This document shows positions 20,530 to 32,097 of a stretch of 64,000 nucleotides of DNA, in pieces. How positions within the stretch are numbered: the stretch's first letter is position 1; each line of letters starts with the position of its first letter. The position numbers were made by a program, and so were the translations under genes. The notes under the pieces were generated by a model. That model did not search any database and was not told the origin of the DNA. It saw only the letters and a list, made by a program, of their open reading frames with translations. Origin of the DNA: Vibrio lentus (lineage in GTDB: Bacteria; Pseudomonadota; Gammaproteobacteria; Enterobacterales; Vibrionaceae); NCBI RefSeq assembly GCF_030409755.1, contig NZ_JAUFQE010000002.1, positions 558,001 to 622,000 on the forward strand. The letters are read 5' to 3'.

Positions 20530-23500
20530 ATGTTCAAGCAGAGCAGTAATAAAGTAGAAACAATCATTAAAACGAGTGAAGAGCCTCAGTCTCCTCGTTT
20601 GAATGGTTCTCAACGTCTCAAAGAGTGCAGCCTGATTTTGGGTGTCCTTTTCTCTATTCTACTTGCCGTTGCGTTATTAACTTTCAGTCCTGCAGACCCA
20701 TCATGGTCGCAAACGGCGTGGGGTGGTGACATTCAGAATGCGGGTGGCTACCTAGGTGCATGGTTGGCGGATACGCTTTTCTTTGTGTTTGGTTCACTGG
20801 CTTACCCGCTTCCTATATTGGTGACAGTTGCAGCATGGGTATTGTTCCGCAAGCGTAATGAAGACGAACAAATCGACTTCATGTTGTGGGGCACTCGCTT
20901 ACTTGGTTTAACGGTTCTTATTCTTACCAGTTGTGGGTTAGCTGATATCAACTTTGATGATATCTGGTACTTTTCATCAGGTGGTGTGGTTGGCGACGTA
21001 TTAACAAGTCTTGCGCTCCCAACACTTAACGTTCTTGGCAGTACACTGGTTCTTCTTTTTTTATGGGGTGCTGGTTTTACTCTATTAACGGGTATTTCTT
21101 GGCTGAGTATCGTTGAATGGTTGGGTGAATGTGCGATTAAGCTGTTTACCTCAGCTGTTAATAAAGCGCGTGGTGAAGACCAAGAGTTGCTTGAACCACA
21201 ATTAAGAGAGTCGGCAGACCGAGATCTAATCGAAGAACGTCATCAGCAGCATCAAGAGCCTACTTACCGCGATGTTCCTGCTATCGAAGACAACAAAGAA
21301 TCAACAGAGCATGATCCACTAGATCCTGCACTGAGCTTCTCTGCGACCAATGACTCTTCTGATACTGTGAATGTATTAGACAATACTGCATCGCCGAAGC
21401 GTCATTACAATATTTACATGCCAGTCGATGCACCGGCTAAGCAAGAAGCCCCCGTCCGAGAACAACCTCAGATTCAGCCTCAACAAGTTGAGCAAGAGCC
21501 GGTTCCTGCTGCACCAGTTTACCAAGCGCCAGAAGAGCCTTTAGAAGAAGGTGTCGAACGTTCTAAACAGTTGAACGCGACTATTGAGCAGTTAGAAAAT
21601 GCGGCTATGTATGAAGATGATCTTGCTGAGCAGGAACAGGTTGACGCGCATGAATCTCAGATCGCGTATCAGCAATACATGCAGGATGAGCAACCATCAG
21701 TTAATCCTACTGAAACGGTTGTTGAAAGTGTAGAACCAGTAATGGAGAGCTCACCAGAAGTAAATAACGAGTTCGATACTGAAGATGTACAACCAGAATC
21801 TCTATACGCTTCGCCAATAGGTGAAATAGAAGAAACACCACAAGAATTCTCAACGCCTTTCGAGACAACGGAAGAGCCTGCCTATGAGCAGCCTTCAGAG
21901 TTTGAGTCTGTTTCAATGGCAGATGACAATACAGAGCAACCAGACTCTTTAGCTGATCAACAAGACAACTCTGAGTTTGCGCAATCAACTGAACAAGCTC
22001 AAGAGCCAGTTGTTGATCTTCCTTGGGAAGAGGTGACAGAAGAACCTGTACATCCAGACCAAGACGTAGCGGCATTCCAAAACATTGTCTCTGAAGCACA
22101 AGCAAACATGGCTGCAGCGCAAAACCCGTTCCTCGTTCAGCAAGATGTTAACTTGCCTAAACCAGCAGAACCTTTGCCAACGCTTGAGTTGTTGTTCCAC
22201 CCAGAAAAGCGTGAAACCTTCATTGACCGTGATGCGCTCGAAGCCATCGCTCGTTTGGTTGAATCTAAACTAGCCGATTACAAAATCAAGGCAGATGTGG
22301 TTGATATTTTCCCTGGCCCTGTTATCACTCGATTCGAGTTAGACCTTGCTCCGGGTGTGAAAGTAAGTCGTATTTCTGGCCTTTCTATGGATTTAGCACG
22401 CTCACTTTCTGCATTGGCAGTGCGTGTCGTAGAGGTAATACCGGGTAAACCTTATGTTGGCTTAGAACTGCCGAACATGAGTCGTCAAACGGTGTTCTTC
22501 TCTGATGTGGTTGCTAGCCCTCAGTTCCAAGAAGCGAAATCACCAACAACGGTTGTTCTAGGACAAGACATTGCTGGTGAAGCGGTTATTGCTGACCTAT
22601 CGAAAATGCCACACGTTCTTGTCGCGGGTACCACCGGTTCTGGTAAGTCGGTGGGTGTGAACGTGATGATCTTGAGTATGCTTTACAAGGCATCGCCTGA
22701 AGACGTTCGTTTCATCATGATTGACCCGAAAATGTTGGAATTGTCTATCTATGAAGGTATTCCACATCTGTTGTCTGAAGTTGTGACTGACATGAAAGAT
22801 GCGTCTAACGCCCTTCGTTGGTGTGTAGGCGAAATGGAACGTCGTTACAAGCTGATGTCGGCGCTCGGTGTTCGTAACATTAAAGGTTATAACGACAAAT
22901 TGAAGATGGCCGCGGAAGCCGGTCACCCAATTCATGACCCACTGTGGAAGCCGGGCGACAGCATGGACCCTGAAGCACCATTATTGGAAAAACTGCCTTA
23001 CATCGTGGTTGTCGTCGATGAATTCGCCGATTTAATCATGGTAGTGGGTAAGAAAGTTGAAGAATTGATTGCTCGTTTGGCGCAGAAAGCACGTGCTGCT
23101 GGTGTCCATTTGATCTTAGCAACTCAACGTCCTTCGGTTGATGTTATTACGGGTCTTATTAAAGCCAATATCCCGACACGTGTAGCCTTTACTGTATCGA
23201 CTAAAACAGACTCTCGAACCATTCTTGACCAAGGCGGTGCTGAGTCACTACTTGGTATGGGTGATATGTTGTACTTACCACCGGGTTCAAGCCACACAAC
23301 TCGTGTACACGGCGCATTTGCATCTGATGATGATGTACACGCGGTCGTGAATAACTGGAAAGCACGCGGTAAGCCAAACTACATTGATGAGATCACTAAC
23401 GGCGACCAAACCCCAGAAACACTATTACCGGGTGAGAAGATGGAAGGCGATGAAGAAGTCGATCCTCTGTTTGATCAAGTTGTCGAACATGTGGTTCATT

Positions 23501-23658
23501 CACGCCGTGGTTCGGTTTCTGGTGTGCAACGTCGATTCAAAATTGGCTATAACCGTGCCGCACGAATTGTCGAGCAATTAGAAGCTCAAGGTATTGTAAG
23601 TGCTCCAGGGCATAACGGTAACCGAGAAGTCTTGGCGCCAGCGCCACCAAAAGATTAG
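20530..23658 (+). CDS. ftsK: FtsK, septal DNA translocase
   Basis: FtsK pumps chromosome termini through the closing septum and activates XerCD at dif. It has 1042 residues. Four membrane helices lie in the first 220 residues. A long acidic, Gln- and Pro-rich linker spans about 220-540 and is low in complexity. The motor has Walker [13 protein letters not shown] near residue 700 and Walker [12 protein letters not shown] near 820. The C-terminal gamma domain (about 975-1040; [17 protein letters not shown]) reads KOPS. The linker is shorter than in E. coli FtsK (1329 residues). Confidence 0.97.
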   Translation: MFKQSSNKVETIIKTSEEPQSPRLNGSQRLKECSLILGVLFSILLAVALLTFSPADPSWSQTAWGGDIQNAGGYLGAWLADTLFFVFGSLAYPLPILVTVAAWVLFRKRNEDEQIDFMLWGTRLLGLTVLILTSCGLADINFDDIWYFSSGGVVGDVLTSLALPTLNVLGSTLVLLFLWGAGFTLLTGISWLSIVEWLGECAIKLFTSAVNKARGEDQELLEPQLRESADRDLIEERHQQHQEPTYRDVPAIEDNKESTEHDPLDPALSFSATNDSSDTVNVLDNTASPKRHYNIYMPVDAPAKQEAPVREQPQIQPQQVEQEPVPAAPVYQAPEEPLEEGVERSKQLNATIEQLENAAMYEDDLAEQEQVDAHESQIAYQQYMQDEQPSVNPTETVVESVEPVMESSPEVNNEFDTEDVQPESLYASPIGEIEETPQEFSTPFETTEEPAYEQPSEFESVSMADDNTEQPDSLADQQDNSEFAQSTEQAQEPVVDLPWEEVTEEPVHPDQDVAAFQNIVSEAQANMAAAQNPFLVQQDVNLPKPAEPLPTLELLFHPEKRETFIDRDALEAIARLVESKLADYKIKADVVDIFPGPVITRFELDLAPGVKVSRISGLSMDLARSLSALAVRVVEVIPGKPYVGLELPNMSRQTVFFSDVVASPQFQEAKSPTTVVLGQDIAGEAVIADLSKMPHVLVAGTTGSGKSVGVNVMILSMLYKASPEDVRFIMIDPKMLELSIYEGIPHLLSEVVTDMKDASNALRWCVGEMERRYKLMSALGVRNIKGYNDKLKMAAEAGHPIHDPLWKPGDSMDPEAPLLEKLPYIVVVVDEFADLIMVVGKKVEELIARLAQKARAAGVHLILATQRPSVDVITGLIKANIPTRVAFTVSTKTDSRTILDQGGAESLLGMGDMLYLPPGSSHTTRVHGAFASDDDVHAVVNNWKARGKPNYIDEITNGDQTPETLLPGEKMEGDEEVDPLFDQVVEHVVHSRRGSVSGVQRRFKIGYNRAARIVEQLEAQGIVSAPGHNGNREVLAPAPPKD

Positions 23659-23683
23659 TTCCAATAGGAACTCATAACTATTC

Positions 23684-23712
23684 AGTCGGTCAAAACCAAA
23701 ACATGACCGACT
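23684..23712. repeat. Hairpin downstream of ftsK
   Basis: AGTCGGTCA / TGACCGACT pairs across an 11-base loop. A small hairpin AGTTCC / GGAACT lies just before it at 23657-23672. No T-run follows, so it is not a typical intrinsic terminator, although it may slow or protect the ftsK transcript end. Confidence 0.45.
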
Positions 23713-23750
23713 TATACAAATCGTAGTAAATAACTGGTCACCCTAGCTGG

Positions 23751-23778
23751 TTAAAACGCTCGATAACTGCGTTATAAT
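23751..23778 (+). promoter_or_regulatory. Candidate sigma-70 promoter of lolA
   Basis: TTAAAA (23751-23756) and a perfect TATAAT (23773-23778) are separated by 16 bases. They lie about 120 bases before the lolA start. Confidence 0.55.
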
Positions 23779-23896
23779 TTTTTATTGTAGAATAACTACT
23801 TATCAAAAAATTACGCCTTGTTCTCAAGCCTTTTCTCGGCGCTCTTTCTGATCACTTACTTACTGTGATTGGTATTATGATTTAACAGGACTATTG

Positions 23897-24493
23897 ATGA
23901 AAAAAGTATTCGCACTTTTATTTATGAGCTTCTCAGTATTTGCTTCTCCGAAAGAAGAGTTGAGTAGCCGCTTGTCGCTGAATGCAGGTTTTAGCGCTGA
24001 CTTTAAACAAGTCGTCACCAGCCCTGACGGTGATGTTGTGATGGAAGGTGAAGGCACGGTAGAGATCGCACGCCCAAGCTTATTCCGCTGGGAAACAACT
24101 TTCCCTGATGAAAACCTATTGGTATCTGACGGCCAAAGCTTGTGGTACTACAGTCCGTTCATTGAGCAAGTGAGCATTTACTGGCAAGAACAAGCCACAT
24201 CACAAACACCTTTTGTATTATTGACTCGTAACCAAGAAAGCGATTGGGACAACTACAACGTCGCGCAAACGGGTAACCAATTTACGCTAACGCCAACGGC
24301 TGTGGATTCTAATCAGGGTGATTTCCAGATTAACATTACTGAAAAGGGCATTGTTCAGGGCTTTAATGTGATTGAACAAGACGGTCAGAAAGGCGAGTTT
24401 ATCTTTAGCAATGTTGACTTAGGTAAACCTGCTGCAGACCGCTTTACTTTTGTGGCGCCGGAAGGTGTCGAGGTCGACGACCAAAGAAACTGA
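23897..24493 (+). CDS. lolA: LolA, periplasmic lipoprotein carrier
   Basis: LolA receives lipoproteins from LolCDE and passes them to LolB. It has 198 residues from the ATG at 23897; an in-frame TTG one codon earlier is not needed. The signal peptide [16 protein letters not shown] is probably cut after residue 16. The mature domain shows the LolA features FSADFKQVV and ARPSLFRWE. It lies between ftsK and rarA, the conserved order. It partners with lolD and lolE, found at the start of the window. Confidence 0.95.
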   Translation: MKKVFALLFMSFSVFASPKEELSSRLSLNAGFSADFKQVVTSPDGDVVMEGEGTVEIARPSLFRWETTFPDENLLVSDGQSLWYYSPFIEQVSIYWQEQATSQTPFVLLTRNQESDWDNYNVAQTGNQFTLTPTAVDSNQGDFQINITEKGIVQGFNVIEQDGQKGEFIFSNVDLGKPAADRFTFVAPEGVEVDDQRN

Positions 24494-24563
24494 TCCAAAC
24501 TGGCAGATCGTTTGGTAGTCAGTCGATAGGCATTGATGCCATCAACGAATCAAGAGATTGCAA

Positions 24564-25913
24564 TTGAGTAATTACAGCTTAGATTTTGCAGGGGACGAAG
24601 ATTTTCGTCCCCTTGCTGCTCGTATGAGACCTGAAACTGTTGAACAGTACATCGGTCAGCAGCATATATTAGGTCCAGGTAAACCCCTTCGCAGAGCGTT
24701 GGAGGCGGGCCATATCCACTCCATGATTTTATGGGGACCTCCGGGCACCGGTAAAACCACGCTGGCAGAGGTGGCAGCAAATTACGCCAATGCAGAAGTA
24801 GAACGCGTATCTGCGGTGACGTCGGGTGTAAAAGACATTCGAATCGCCATTGAAAAAGCGCGTGAGAACAAGCAAGCAGGGCGTAGAACGATTCTATTTG
24901 TGGACGAAGTCCATCGCTTTAATAAAAGTCAGCAAGATGCCTTCTTACCTCATATCGAAGATGGCACGGTTACGTTTATCGGCGCGACCACAGAAAACCC
25001 TTCTTTTGAGTTAAACAACGCTTTGTTATCACGTGCGCGTGTCTACAAACTGACTTCGCTTAATACTGAGGATATCTCCCTCGTCATTCGCCAAGCCATT
25101 GAAGATAAACAGCGTGGTCTGGGTGATGTGTCGGCTGATTTTGCTGATAACGTATTGGATCGTCTTGCTGAACTGGTCAATGGTGATGCTCGTATGTCGC
25201 TCAACTATCTTGAGCTGCTGTATGACATGGCTGAAGACAACGACAAAGGCGAGAAAGCGATAACGTTGCAGTTGTTAGCTGAAGTGGCTGGTGAGAAGGT
25301 TGCTCGTTTCGATAACAAGGGGGATATTTGGTATGACCTAATATCTGCGGTTCATAAGTCAATTCGTGGCTCGAATCCCGATGCAGCGTTGTATTGGTCG
25401 GCGCGAATGATTGCAGCGGGTTGTGACCCTTTGTATATAGTAAGACGCTTGCTAGCGATTGCTTCTGAAGATATTGGTAATGCTGATCCAAGAGCAATGC
25501 AGGTCGCAATGTCGGCTTGGGATTGCTTCACACGTATTGGCCCAGCAGAAGGGGAGCGTGCGATTGCTCAGGCGGTTGTCTATTTAGCGTGTGCACCAAA
25601 GAGTAATGCCGTTTACACCGCTTGGAAGCAAGCCTTAACGGATGCTCACAACCTTCCTGAATATGAAGTCCCTTATCATTTACGTAATGCACCCACAACT
25701 TTGATGAAGGACATGGGCTACGGGCAAGAATACCGTTATGCTCATGATGAACCAGGTGCCTACGCCGCTGGAGAAAAGTATTTGCCGCCTGAAATGGGCG
25801 AAACACAATACTATTTCCCAACAAAACGAGGCTTAGAGACCAAAATTGGCGAGAAGCTAGATTATCTGGCGGATTTGGACGCAAAAAGCCCACAAAAACG
25901 CTATGAAAAGTAG
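24564..25913 (+). CDS. rarA: RarA (MgsA), replication-associated AAA+ ATPase
   Basis: RarA is a clamp-loader-like AAA+ protein that acts at stalled forks and gaps. It has 449 residues from TTG at 24564, chosen because AAGAGA lies six bases upstream and [10 protein letters not shown] is the usual N-terminus; a TTG at 24558 would add two residues. Walker [10 protein letters not shown] lies near residue 58 and Walker [11 protein letters not shown] near 111. The sensor region [12 protein letters not shown] follows, and the C-terminal MgsA tetramerisation domain runs from about 255. It sits between lolA and serS as in many gamma-proteobacteria. Confidence 0.94.
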   Translation: MSNYSLDFAGDEDFRPLAARMRPETVEQYIGQQHILGPGKPLRRALEAGHIHSMILWGPPGTGKTTLAEVAANYANAEVERVSAVTSGVKDIRIAIEKARENKQAGRRTILFVDEVHRFNKSQQDAFLPHIEDGTVTFIGATTENPSFELNNALLSRARVYKLTSLNTEDISLVIRQAIEDKQRGLGDVSADFADNVLDRLAELVNGDARMSLNYLELLYDMAEDNDKGEKAITLQLLAEVAGEKVARFDNKGDIWYDLISAVHKSIRGSNPDAALYWSARMIAAGCDPLYIVRRLLAIASEDIGNADPRAMQVAMSAWDCFTRIGPAEGERAIAQAVVYLACAPKSNAVYTAWKQALTDAHNLPEYEVPYHLRNAPTTLMKDMGYGQEYRYAHDEPGAYAAGEKYLPPEMGETQYYFPTKRGLETKIGEKLDYLADLDAKSPQKRYEK

Positions 25914-26040
25914 TCTTTTTTGGATATCGTTACCTAGTCATAAAAATTCAATTAAATCGTTATAAATTGGTCGAAATAGCACCAGTTTTAGGGGTTTAGC
26001 AGTGATTCAGTAGCAATCTACTGAATATTCAAATAACTAA

Positions 26041-27363
<1,323 letters not shown>

Positions 27364-27414
27364 TGCCAATTTAGGTTAATCAAATTTAGATTAATCTGAC
27401 TTGCCAGAATATTT

Positions 27415-27447
27415 AAAAGGCTTTGCTGTAATGGCAAAGCCTTTTTT
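27415..27447 (+). terminator. Intrinsic terminator after serS
   Basis: The stem AAAAGGCTTTGC / GCAAAGCCTTTT with loop TGTAATG is followed by T's. It may also serve the convergent response-regulator gene. Confidence 0.9.
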
Positions 27448-27472
27448 GTATATAGCCGTCATAAAACAGAAG

Positions 27473-29140
27473 CTACATATAAGCAAAACTAGCGTTATTT
27501 ACTTCATCGCCTTGCTGACATGCGAGATCGGCTTGTTTACAGGCTAATAGCGCTTTTCGGTAATAGTTTTGATAGTTGTTTTTGGTCAGTTCATCAAGCG
27601 TATAGAGCTGCGTGATCACCTCATCGCACTTCTGAATTATCGTTATCACTTGTTTAGCCCCCATCGAATCTGGCCATATAACAGAGAGTAGCTTGATGAT
27701 GTTCATACAGACGTTCTTGATCATTGGGCATTTTTTGTGAATATCTAGATAAGCGACAAGCACCAGTTTATAGTTTGACTGCGCCTGCTTTATGCAGATA
27801 TTTTTCGCTTTTAGCCATTCCATCTTTTCAACGTTGCGGCTTTTTATCTCAGATCGCATCGTCATCTGACTTGAAATAACGATCTCGTTCGCTGTTTTAA
27901 CAATCGAATTTCCGCAGCGATTCTCTGCGATTTTAAATTCGTTTTCGCAGCTCATTCTGTCCAACAACCATGCATGGTGGTAAATCACAGGAAATGCATC
28001 AAAGTCATTTTTATCATGCAATACGGTCAGTATCGTGACGGATTTTTGATACTGTTTAGTTTCCATCGCGATGTGGGCAGCGATAAGTGCTAAGTCAGTC
28101 TGAAGCCGTGATCTTGCCTCTGTGGGGATCTTCGAAATCAAGTAATTAACTTGGTCTAAGTTCGCTTGTTTGTCGAAGCCATCAGATGCGCAATAGAGCA
28201 AGAATCGAATATGATTAAGCTTCATATACCAGTTGTCTCGAAAGGTGTCCCTATTGATCTGCACATAGTTCTGATAGTGGCGAAGCGCGGTTTTAGAGTC
28301 ATTCACCGATAAACAAAGGTTAGCGATCGCTAATTCTCTCTCTGAATTTCCAGGGGTGAGCTCACTCGCTAACTTGAAGTGAGCAATGGCCGTTGGGACT
28401 TTGTTGTTGATCAGGTTGACTTGAGCTGCTTGGTCTCGATATAAGGTGCTGGTGGGCGCAGAGTCAATCAAGCTTTCGATCATACGCTGTGCTTCGTTGA
28501 ACTGGCCTAAATTCGCAAGACTGTTCGCTAATCCAGCTTGAGCCCAATCAAAGCTACCTTCATCAAGCGCTTTTTCATAAACATTCTTGGCTTCATCGTA
28601 GAGCTTGAGCTTGGATAGAAAGCTTCCACGGAATTGTTGGATTGTCGCAAAATATTCAGAGTGGAATGGGAGCAGTTCTTCACAATATTCGAGACCGGCC
28701 TCGTAGTTGTTCTCTCTCTCCGCTTTGTAGATATTCTGCAGCACTGATTTCTTTTTTAATGAGCTTGTAATGCGCTGTTTCAACGTTTCGCGGTTGAATG
28801 GTTTCAATAGGTAGTTGTCAGGACGAAGTTCCAGGATAGGGCGGATAGATAAAGCTGAGTTCTCACCTGTGACAAGGATAAAGATGCCATCATCTTTTAA
28901 TCTGTTGGATTGCTTCAACTCTTCAAACAATTGTTTTCCGTTGATGGTGTCGCCAAAATTGTAATCACAAATGATGACATCAAAAGTCGTGTCACTTGTT
29001 ATTGTCATTGCAGTACGAGGAGATTTAGCTATCGATATCGAACGTTCTGAAAAGCCAATATGAATCAGCATATTGCGAATAGTTGATAACACGATCGTTG
29101 AGTCATCAACGATAAGTGCATTTAGTTGGGATAATTTCAT
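27473..29140 (-). CDS. Response regulator with C-terminal TPR-like region (VieB-like architecture)
   Basis: A 555-residue protein with a CheY-like receiver at residues 1-125. The phospho-acceptor is D59 (IICDYNFGD), with acidic pair D12-D13, T91 and K113 in LLKPFN, so it looks phosphorylatable. The rest is helical with TPR-like repeats from about 135 to 330 (for example YDEAKNVYEKALDEG) and a less clear helical C-terminus. No DNA-binding, EAL or GGDEF domain is visible. The layout resembles V. cholerae VieB, a receiver-TPR protein that acts on a sensor kinase. No cognate kinase lies in the window. Confidence 0.8.
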   Translation of the reverse strand: MKLSQLNALIVDDSTIVLSTIRNMLIHIGFSERSISIAKSPRTAMTITSDTTFDVIICDYNFGDTINGKQLFEELKQSNRLKDDGIFILVTGENSALSIRPILELRPDNYLLKPFNRETLKQRITSSLKKKSVLQNIYKAERENNYEAGLEYCEELLPFHSEYFATIQQFRGSFLSKLKLYDEAKNVYEKALDEGSFDWAQAGLANSLANLGQFNEAQRMIESLIDSAPTSTLYRDQAAQVNLINNKVPTAIAHFKLASELTPGNSERELAIANLCLSVNDSKTALRHYQNYVQINRDTFRDNWYMKLNHIRFLLYCASDGFDKQANLDQVNYLISKIPTEARSRLQTDLALIAAHIAMETKQYQKSVTILTVLHDKNDFDAFPVIYHHAWLLDRMSCENEFKIAENRCGNSIVKTANEIVISSQMTMRSEIKSRNVEKMEWLKAKNICIKQAQSNYKLVLVAYLDIHKKCPMIKNVCMNIIKLLSVIWPDSMGAKQVITIIQKCDEVITQLYTLDELTKNNYQNYYRKALLACKQADLACQQGDEVNNASFAYM

Positions 29141-29601
29141 GCTTACTTTAATCTATATACTGACGTGAATTCCGCAGGTATTACGGGTTGTATTACACGA
29201 TCGAAAAAACTAGAAACGCTCGGTTTCTACTAAGTCGATACAAGCCTTGGCTAAGATCGGATTCTTTCTCTCGCTAATATTGTTTATCTAATTTCAGTGG
29301 AATTGAGTTAGCTGATTTGATTCTAGAATGAAATCGAATGGGGAAGTTCATCATAATATTCAGCACCAAAATGGTTCGTATTTTATGACGGCTATTTGCC
29401 TGATAGGTAACACTCTTTTGCTAATTGTTTTTGTGGAGAGGATTAAATTTATTTATGGGGTCTGTAAGGATGGAATTGGAGATAAATATCGGTTCAAGAT
29501 GTTTCTATTGGCTATCTTATTATTAGCCATGGAATAAGCCGCCGTCGATATTCTAAAGGCGGCTTATAGGTTTTCGGTGTTTCTATTTGGTTTTATTGAT
29601 A
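29141..29601. other. Intergenic region between the response regulator gene and bioA
   Basis: Apart from the doubtful 69-residue frame at 29328-29537 and the hairpin at 29535-29566, I see nothing clear here. The response-regulator promoter must lie between 29141 and about 29300. No ordinary T-tailed terminator for bioA is evident. Confidence 0.4.
29328..29537 (+). CDS. Possible small membrane protein, 69 residues
   Basis: An open frame in an otherwise gene-free interval of about 460 bases between the response regulator and bioA. The product would carry two hydrophobic stretches (about residues 21-36 and 57-68) separated by a basic loop. No good ribosome binding site precedes the ATG; an internal ATG at residue 20 is possible. 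A hairpin TAAGCCGCC / GGCGGCTTA (29535-29566) overlaps the stop codon. I do not recognise the protein, and it may not be a real gene. Confidence 0.25.
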   Translation: MKSNGEVHHNIQHQNGSYFMTAICLIGNTLLLIVFVERIKFIYGVCKDGIGDKYRFKMFLLAILLLAME

Positions 29602-30897
29602 TCAACTTGGCTTGAAGCAAGCAGATTGTTGGAGGGCTTTATCAATAGATGAAACAAGTTGTTCGATATGTTCCGGTTTGCTAATGAAGGGAGGCATCAT
29701 ATAAATCAACTTACCAAACGGACGTATCCAAACGCCTTGTTCAACAAAGTGAGCTTGGATGGTTTCCATATCGACAGGAGTGTGGGTTTCAACAACGCCA
29801 ATCGCTCCCAACCAGCGAACATCTTTGACAAGATCATGCTCTCGCAAAGGCGGTAGCAACTCAGAGAAAAGTTGCTCAATTTGTTGAGTCTGATTTTGCC
29901 AATCGCCTTGCTCTATGATGGACAAGCTTGCCGCACCTACCGCGCAAGCTAATGGGTTACCCATAAAGGTTGGCCCGTGCATAAAACAACCCGCTTCACC
30001 GCCACATACTGTGTCAGCAACTTCTTTACTCGCAAGCGTTGCTGAAAGGGTCATATAGCCACCAGTTAGCGCCTTACCTACGCATAAGATATCCGGTTGA
30101 ACATCGGCATGTTCGCAAGCAAAAAGTTTCCCTGTACGGCCAAATCCGGTCGCAATCTCATCCAAGATCAGCAAGACGTTGAATTCATCACACAGCAAGC
30201 GAACCTGTCTCAGGAATTCAGGATGATAGATACGCATACCGCCAGCACCTTGAACGATTGGCTCTAAGACCACCGCAGCGACTTCTTGATGGTGGGTTGC
30301 CAGCTTTTCTCGAAAGCTGTTGATGTCGTTGGCGTTCCATTGATCCCAAAATCCCGTTTTTGGTGAATCAGCAAAAATATGTTCCGGTAAAAAGCCTTTG
30401 TAGAGGCTGTGCATCGAGTTATCTGGATCAGTCACCGACATCGCCGCAAAGGTATCACCGTGGTAGCCATCTCTGAGCGTGAGGAACTTCGAACGAGGCT
30501 GTTCTTTGGCATGCCAGTATTGGAGAGCCATCTTGAGGCTAACCTCTACGGCTACTGAACCTGAATCGGCTAGAAATACGTGTTCTAGATTACTTGGCGC
30601 GAGATTCAGCAGTTTCTTACATAAATCGATAGCGGGCTGGTGGGTAATACCACCAAACATAACGTGCGAAACTTTGTCTATTTGGCTGTGAGCGGCCGCA
30701 TTTAATACCGGGTGGTTATAGCCATGGATGGTTGACCACCATGATGACATGCCATCAATAATTCGTTTTCCGCCTTCTAATTCTAGGTAAACACCGTCTG
30801 CATTCGTGACTGGGTAGCAGGTCAGAGGTGTTAACGTTGATGTGTAGGGATGCCAGATATGCTGGCGATCAAAGGCGAGATCCATAGTAACTTCCAT
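29602..30897 (-). CDS. bioA: BioA, DAPA aminotransferase
   Basis: BioA is a PLP enzyme that converts 7-keto-8-aminopelargonate to 7,8-diaminopelargonate with SAM as amino donor. It has 431 residues from the first ATG; a second ATG four codons later (30885) is equally plausible. The motifs RQHIWHPYTS at the N-terminus, LDEIATGFGRTGKLFA and VGKALTGGYMTLSAT (PLP lysine) are all present. The gene is divergent from bioBFCD, and the two transcripts share the intergenic region with a BirA operator. Confidence 0.95.
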   Translation of the reverse strand: MEVTMDLAFDRQHIWHPYTSTLTPLTCYPVTNADGVYLELEGGKRIIDGMSSWWSTIHGYNHPVLNAAAHSQIDKVSHVMFGGITHQPAIDLCKKLLNLAPSNLEHVFLADSGSVAVEVSLKMALQYWHAKEQPRSKFLTLRDGYHGDTFAAMSVTDPDNSMHSLYKGFLPEHIFADSPKTGFWDQWNANDINSFREKLATHHQEVAAVVLEPIVQGAGGMRIYHPEFLRQVRLLCDEFNVLLILDEIATGFGRTGKLFACEHADVQPDILCVGKALTGGYMTLSATLASKEVADTVCGGEAGCFMHGPTFMGNPLACAVGAASLSIIEQGDWQNQTQQIEQLFSELLPPLREHDLVKDVRWLGAIGVVETHTPVDMETIQAHFVEQGVWIRPFGKLIYMMPPFISKPEHIEQLVSSIDKALQQSACFKPS

Positions 30898-30923
30898 TCT
30901 TGATGAGGTTAAAAAATAACCAG

Positions 30924-30957
30924 ATGTAAACTTTTGATATTATCAATGTGTTGACAG
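30924..30957. promoter_or_regulatory. BirA operator between bioA and bioB
   Basis: Half-sites ATGTAAAC (30924-30931) and GTTGACAG (30950-30957) are separated by 18 bases, the same spacing as in the E. coli bio operator (TTGTAAAC and GTTTACAA). The right half-site overlaps the bioB -35 box, so BirA bound to biotinyl-AMP would block bioB. It probably blocks bioA too. Confidence 0.85.
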
Positions 30958-30978
30958 TCTAAAGCTTGTCGGTAGACT
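30951..30978 (+). promoter_or_regulatory. bioB promoter
   Basis: A perfect -35 TTGACA (30951-30956) is followed after 16 bases by TAGACT as -10 (30973-30978). The -35 lies within the BirA operator. Confidence 0.65.
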
Positions 30979-31044
30979 AGCCAAGCATAAATGCAATCTC
31001 TATTGATAGAGATGAAACATCAAATAATAAAAAAGGATCGACAC

Positions 31045-32097
31045 GTGGAAGTTCGTCATGACTGGACAGTTGCTGAAGTAACAGCGCTGCTTGAAAAACC
31101 GTTTATGGATTTAATGTTTGAAGCTCAAGTCGTTCATAGACAGTACCAAGAGCACAACCACGTGCAGGTGAGTACGCTTCTATCAATTAAGACCGGTGCT
31201 TGTCCTGAAGATTGCAAGTACTGCCCTCAAAGTGCTCACTACCGAACGGATGTCGACAAAGAACGCTTAATGGAAGTAGAGCGTGTTTTGGATGCGGCGC
31301 AAAAAGCCAAGAACGCGGGTTCGACTCGTTTCTGTATGGGCGCGGCATGGAAAAACCCGAAAGAACGCGATATGCCTCACCTGACTGATATGATTAAAGG
31401 TGTAAAAGGCATGGGCCTAGAAACGTGTATGACGCTAGGTATGCTAACGCCAGATCAAGCAGATGAGCTAGCGGGTGCAGGTCTGGATTACTACAATCAC
31501 AACCTTGATACTTCTCCTGAGTTCTATGGCAGCATCATTACTACTCGTACTTACCAAGATCGTTTAGACACTCTATCTCACGTACGTGATGCCGGAATGA
31601 AGATTTGCTCTGGCGGTATCATTGGTATGGGCGAAAGCACCAATGACCGTGCAGGTCTACTTGTTGAGCTAGCGAACCTCCCAGTCCACCCTGAAAGTGT
31701 GCCAATCAACATGTTGGTAAAAGTAAAAGGCACACCGATGGAAAACGTCGATGATGTTGAATCTTTTGACTTCATTAAGCTGATTGCGATTGCTCGTATC
31801 ATGATGCCAATGTCTGCGGTTCGTCTATCAGCGGGCCGTGAGAATATGAATGAACAGATGCAAGCGATGTGTTTCATGGCTGGCGCGAACTCTATCTTCT
31901 ACGGTTGTAAGCTACTGACTACACCAAACCCAGATGAAGACACGGATATGCAGCTGTTTAAGAAGTTAGGTATCAACAGCCAACAAGTGGCTCAGAAGCC
32001 TGATGAAATTCAAGAAAACGAACTGTTAGATCAAGTGGTGGAGCGGGTTGCTGCTCGTCCAACGAAAGATGACATGTTCTACGATGCCATTGTTTAA
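31045..32097 (+). CDS. bioB: Biotin synthase
   Basis: BioB is a radical-SAM enzyme that inserts sulfur into dethiobiotin. It has 350 residues from the GTG at 31045, which is preceded by AAAGGATC at good spacing and matches the usual Vibrio start MEVRH. The frame is open further upstream, but a longer start is not supported. The radical-SAM cluster CPEDCKYC uses C53, C57 and C60. [12 protein letters not shown] and the [2Fe-2S] site residues further on are typical. It overlaps bioF by 14 bases. Confidence 0.97.
   Translation: MEVRHDWTVAEVTALLEKPFMDLMFEAQVVHRQYQEHNHVQVSTLLSIKTGACPEDCKYCPQSAHYRTDVDKERLMEVERVLDAAQKAKNAGSTRFCMGAAWKNPKERDMPHLTDMIKGVKGMGLETCMTLGMLTPDQADELAGAGLDYYNHNLDTSPEFYGSIITTRTYQDRLDTLSHVRDAGMKICSGGIIGMGESTNDRAGLLVELANLPVHPESVPINMLVKVKGTPMENVDDVESFDFIKLIAIARIMMPMSAVRLSAGRENMNEQMQAMCFMAGANSIFYGCKLLTTPNPDEDTDMQLFKKLGINSQQVAQKPDEIQENELLDQVVERVAARPTKDDMFYDAIV

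Noticed and set aside
21707-22105. 132-residue frame antisense to the ftsK linker
   Set aside because: The Leu/Gln-rich product reflects the Glu/Gln-rich linker codons and not a real protein.
30991-31044. Extended bioB N-terminus of 18 more residues
   Set aside because: The GTG at 31045 has the ribosome binding site and gives the family length and N-terminus, while the upstream codons overlap the untranslated leader.
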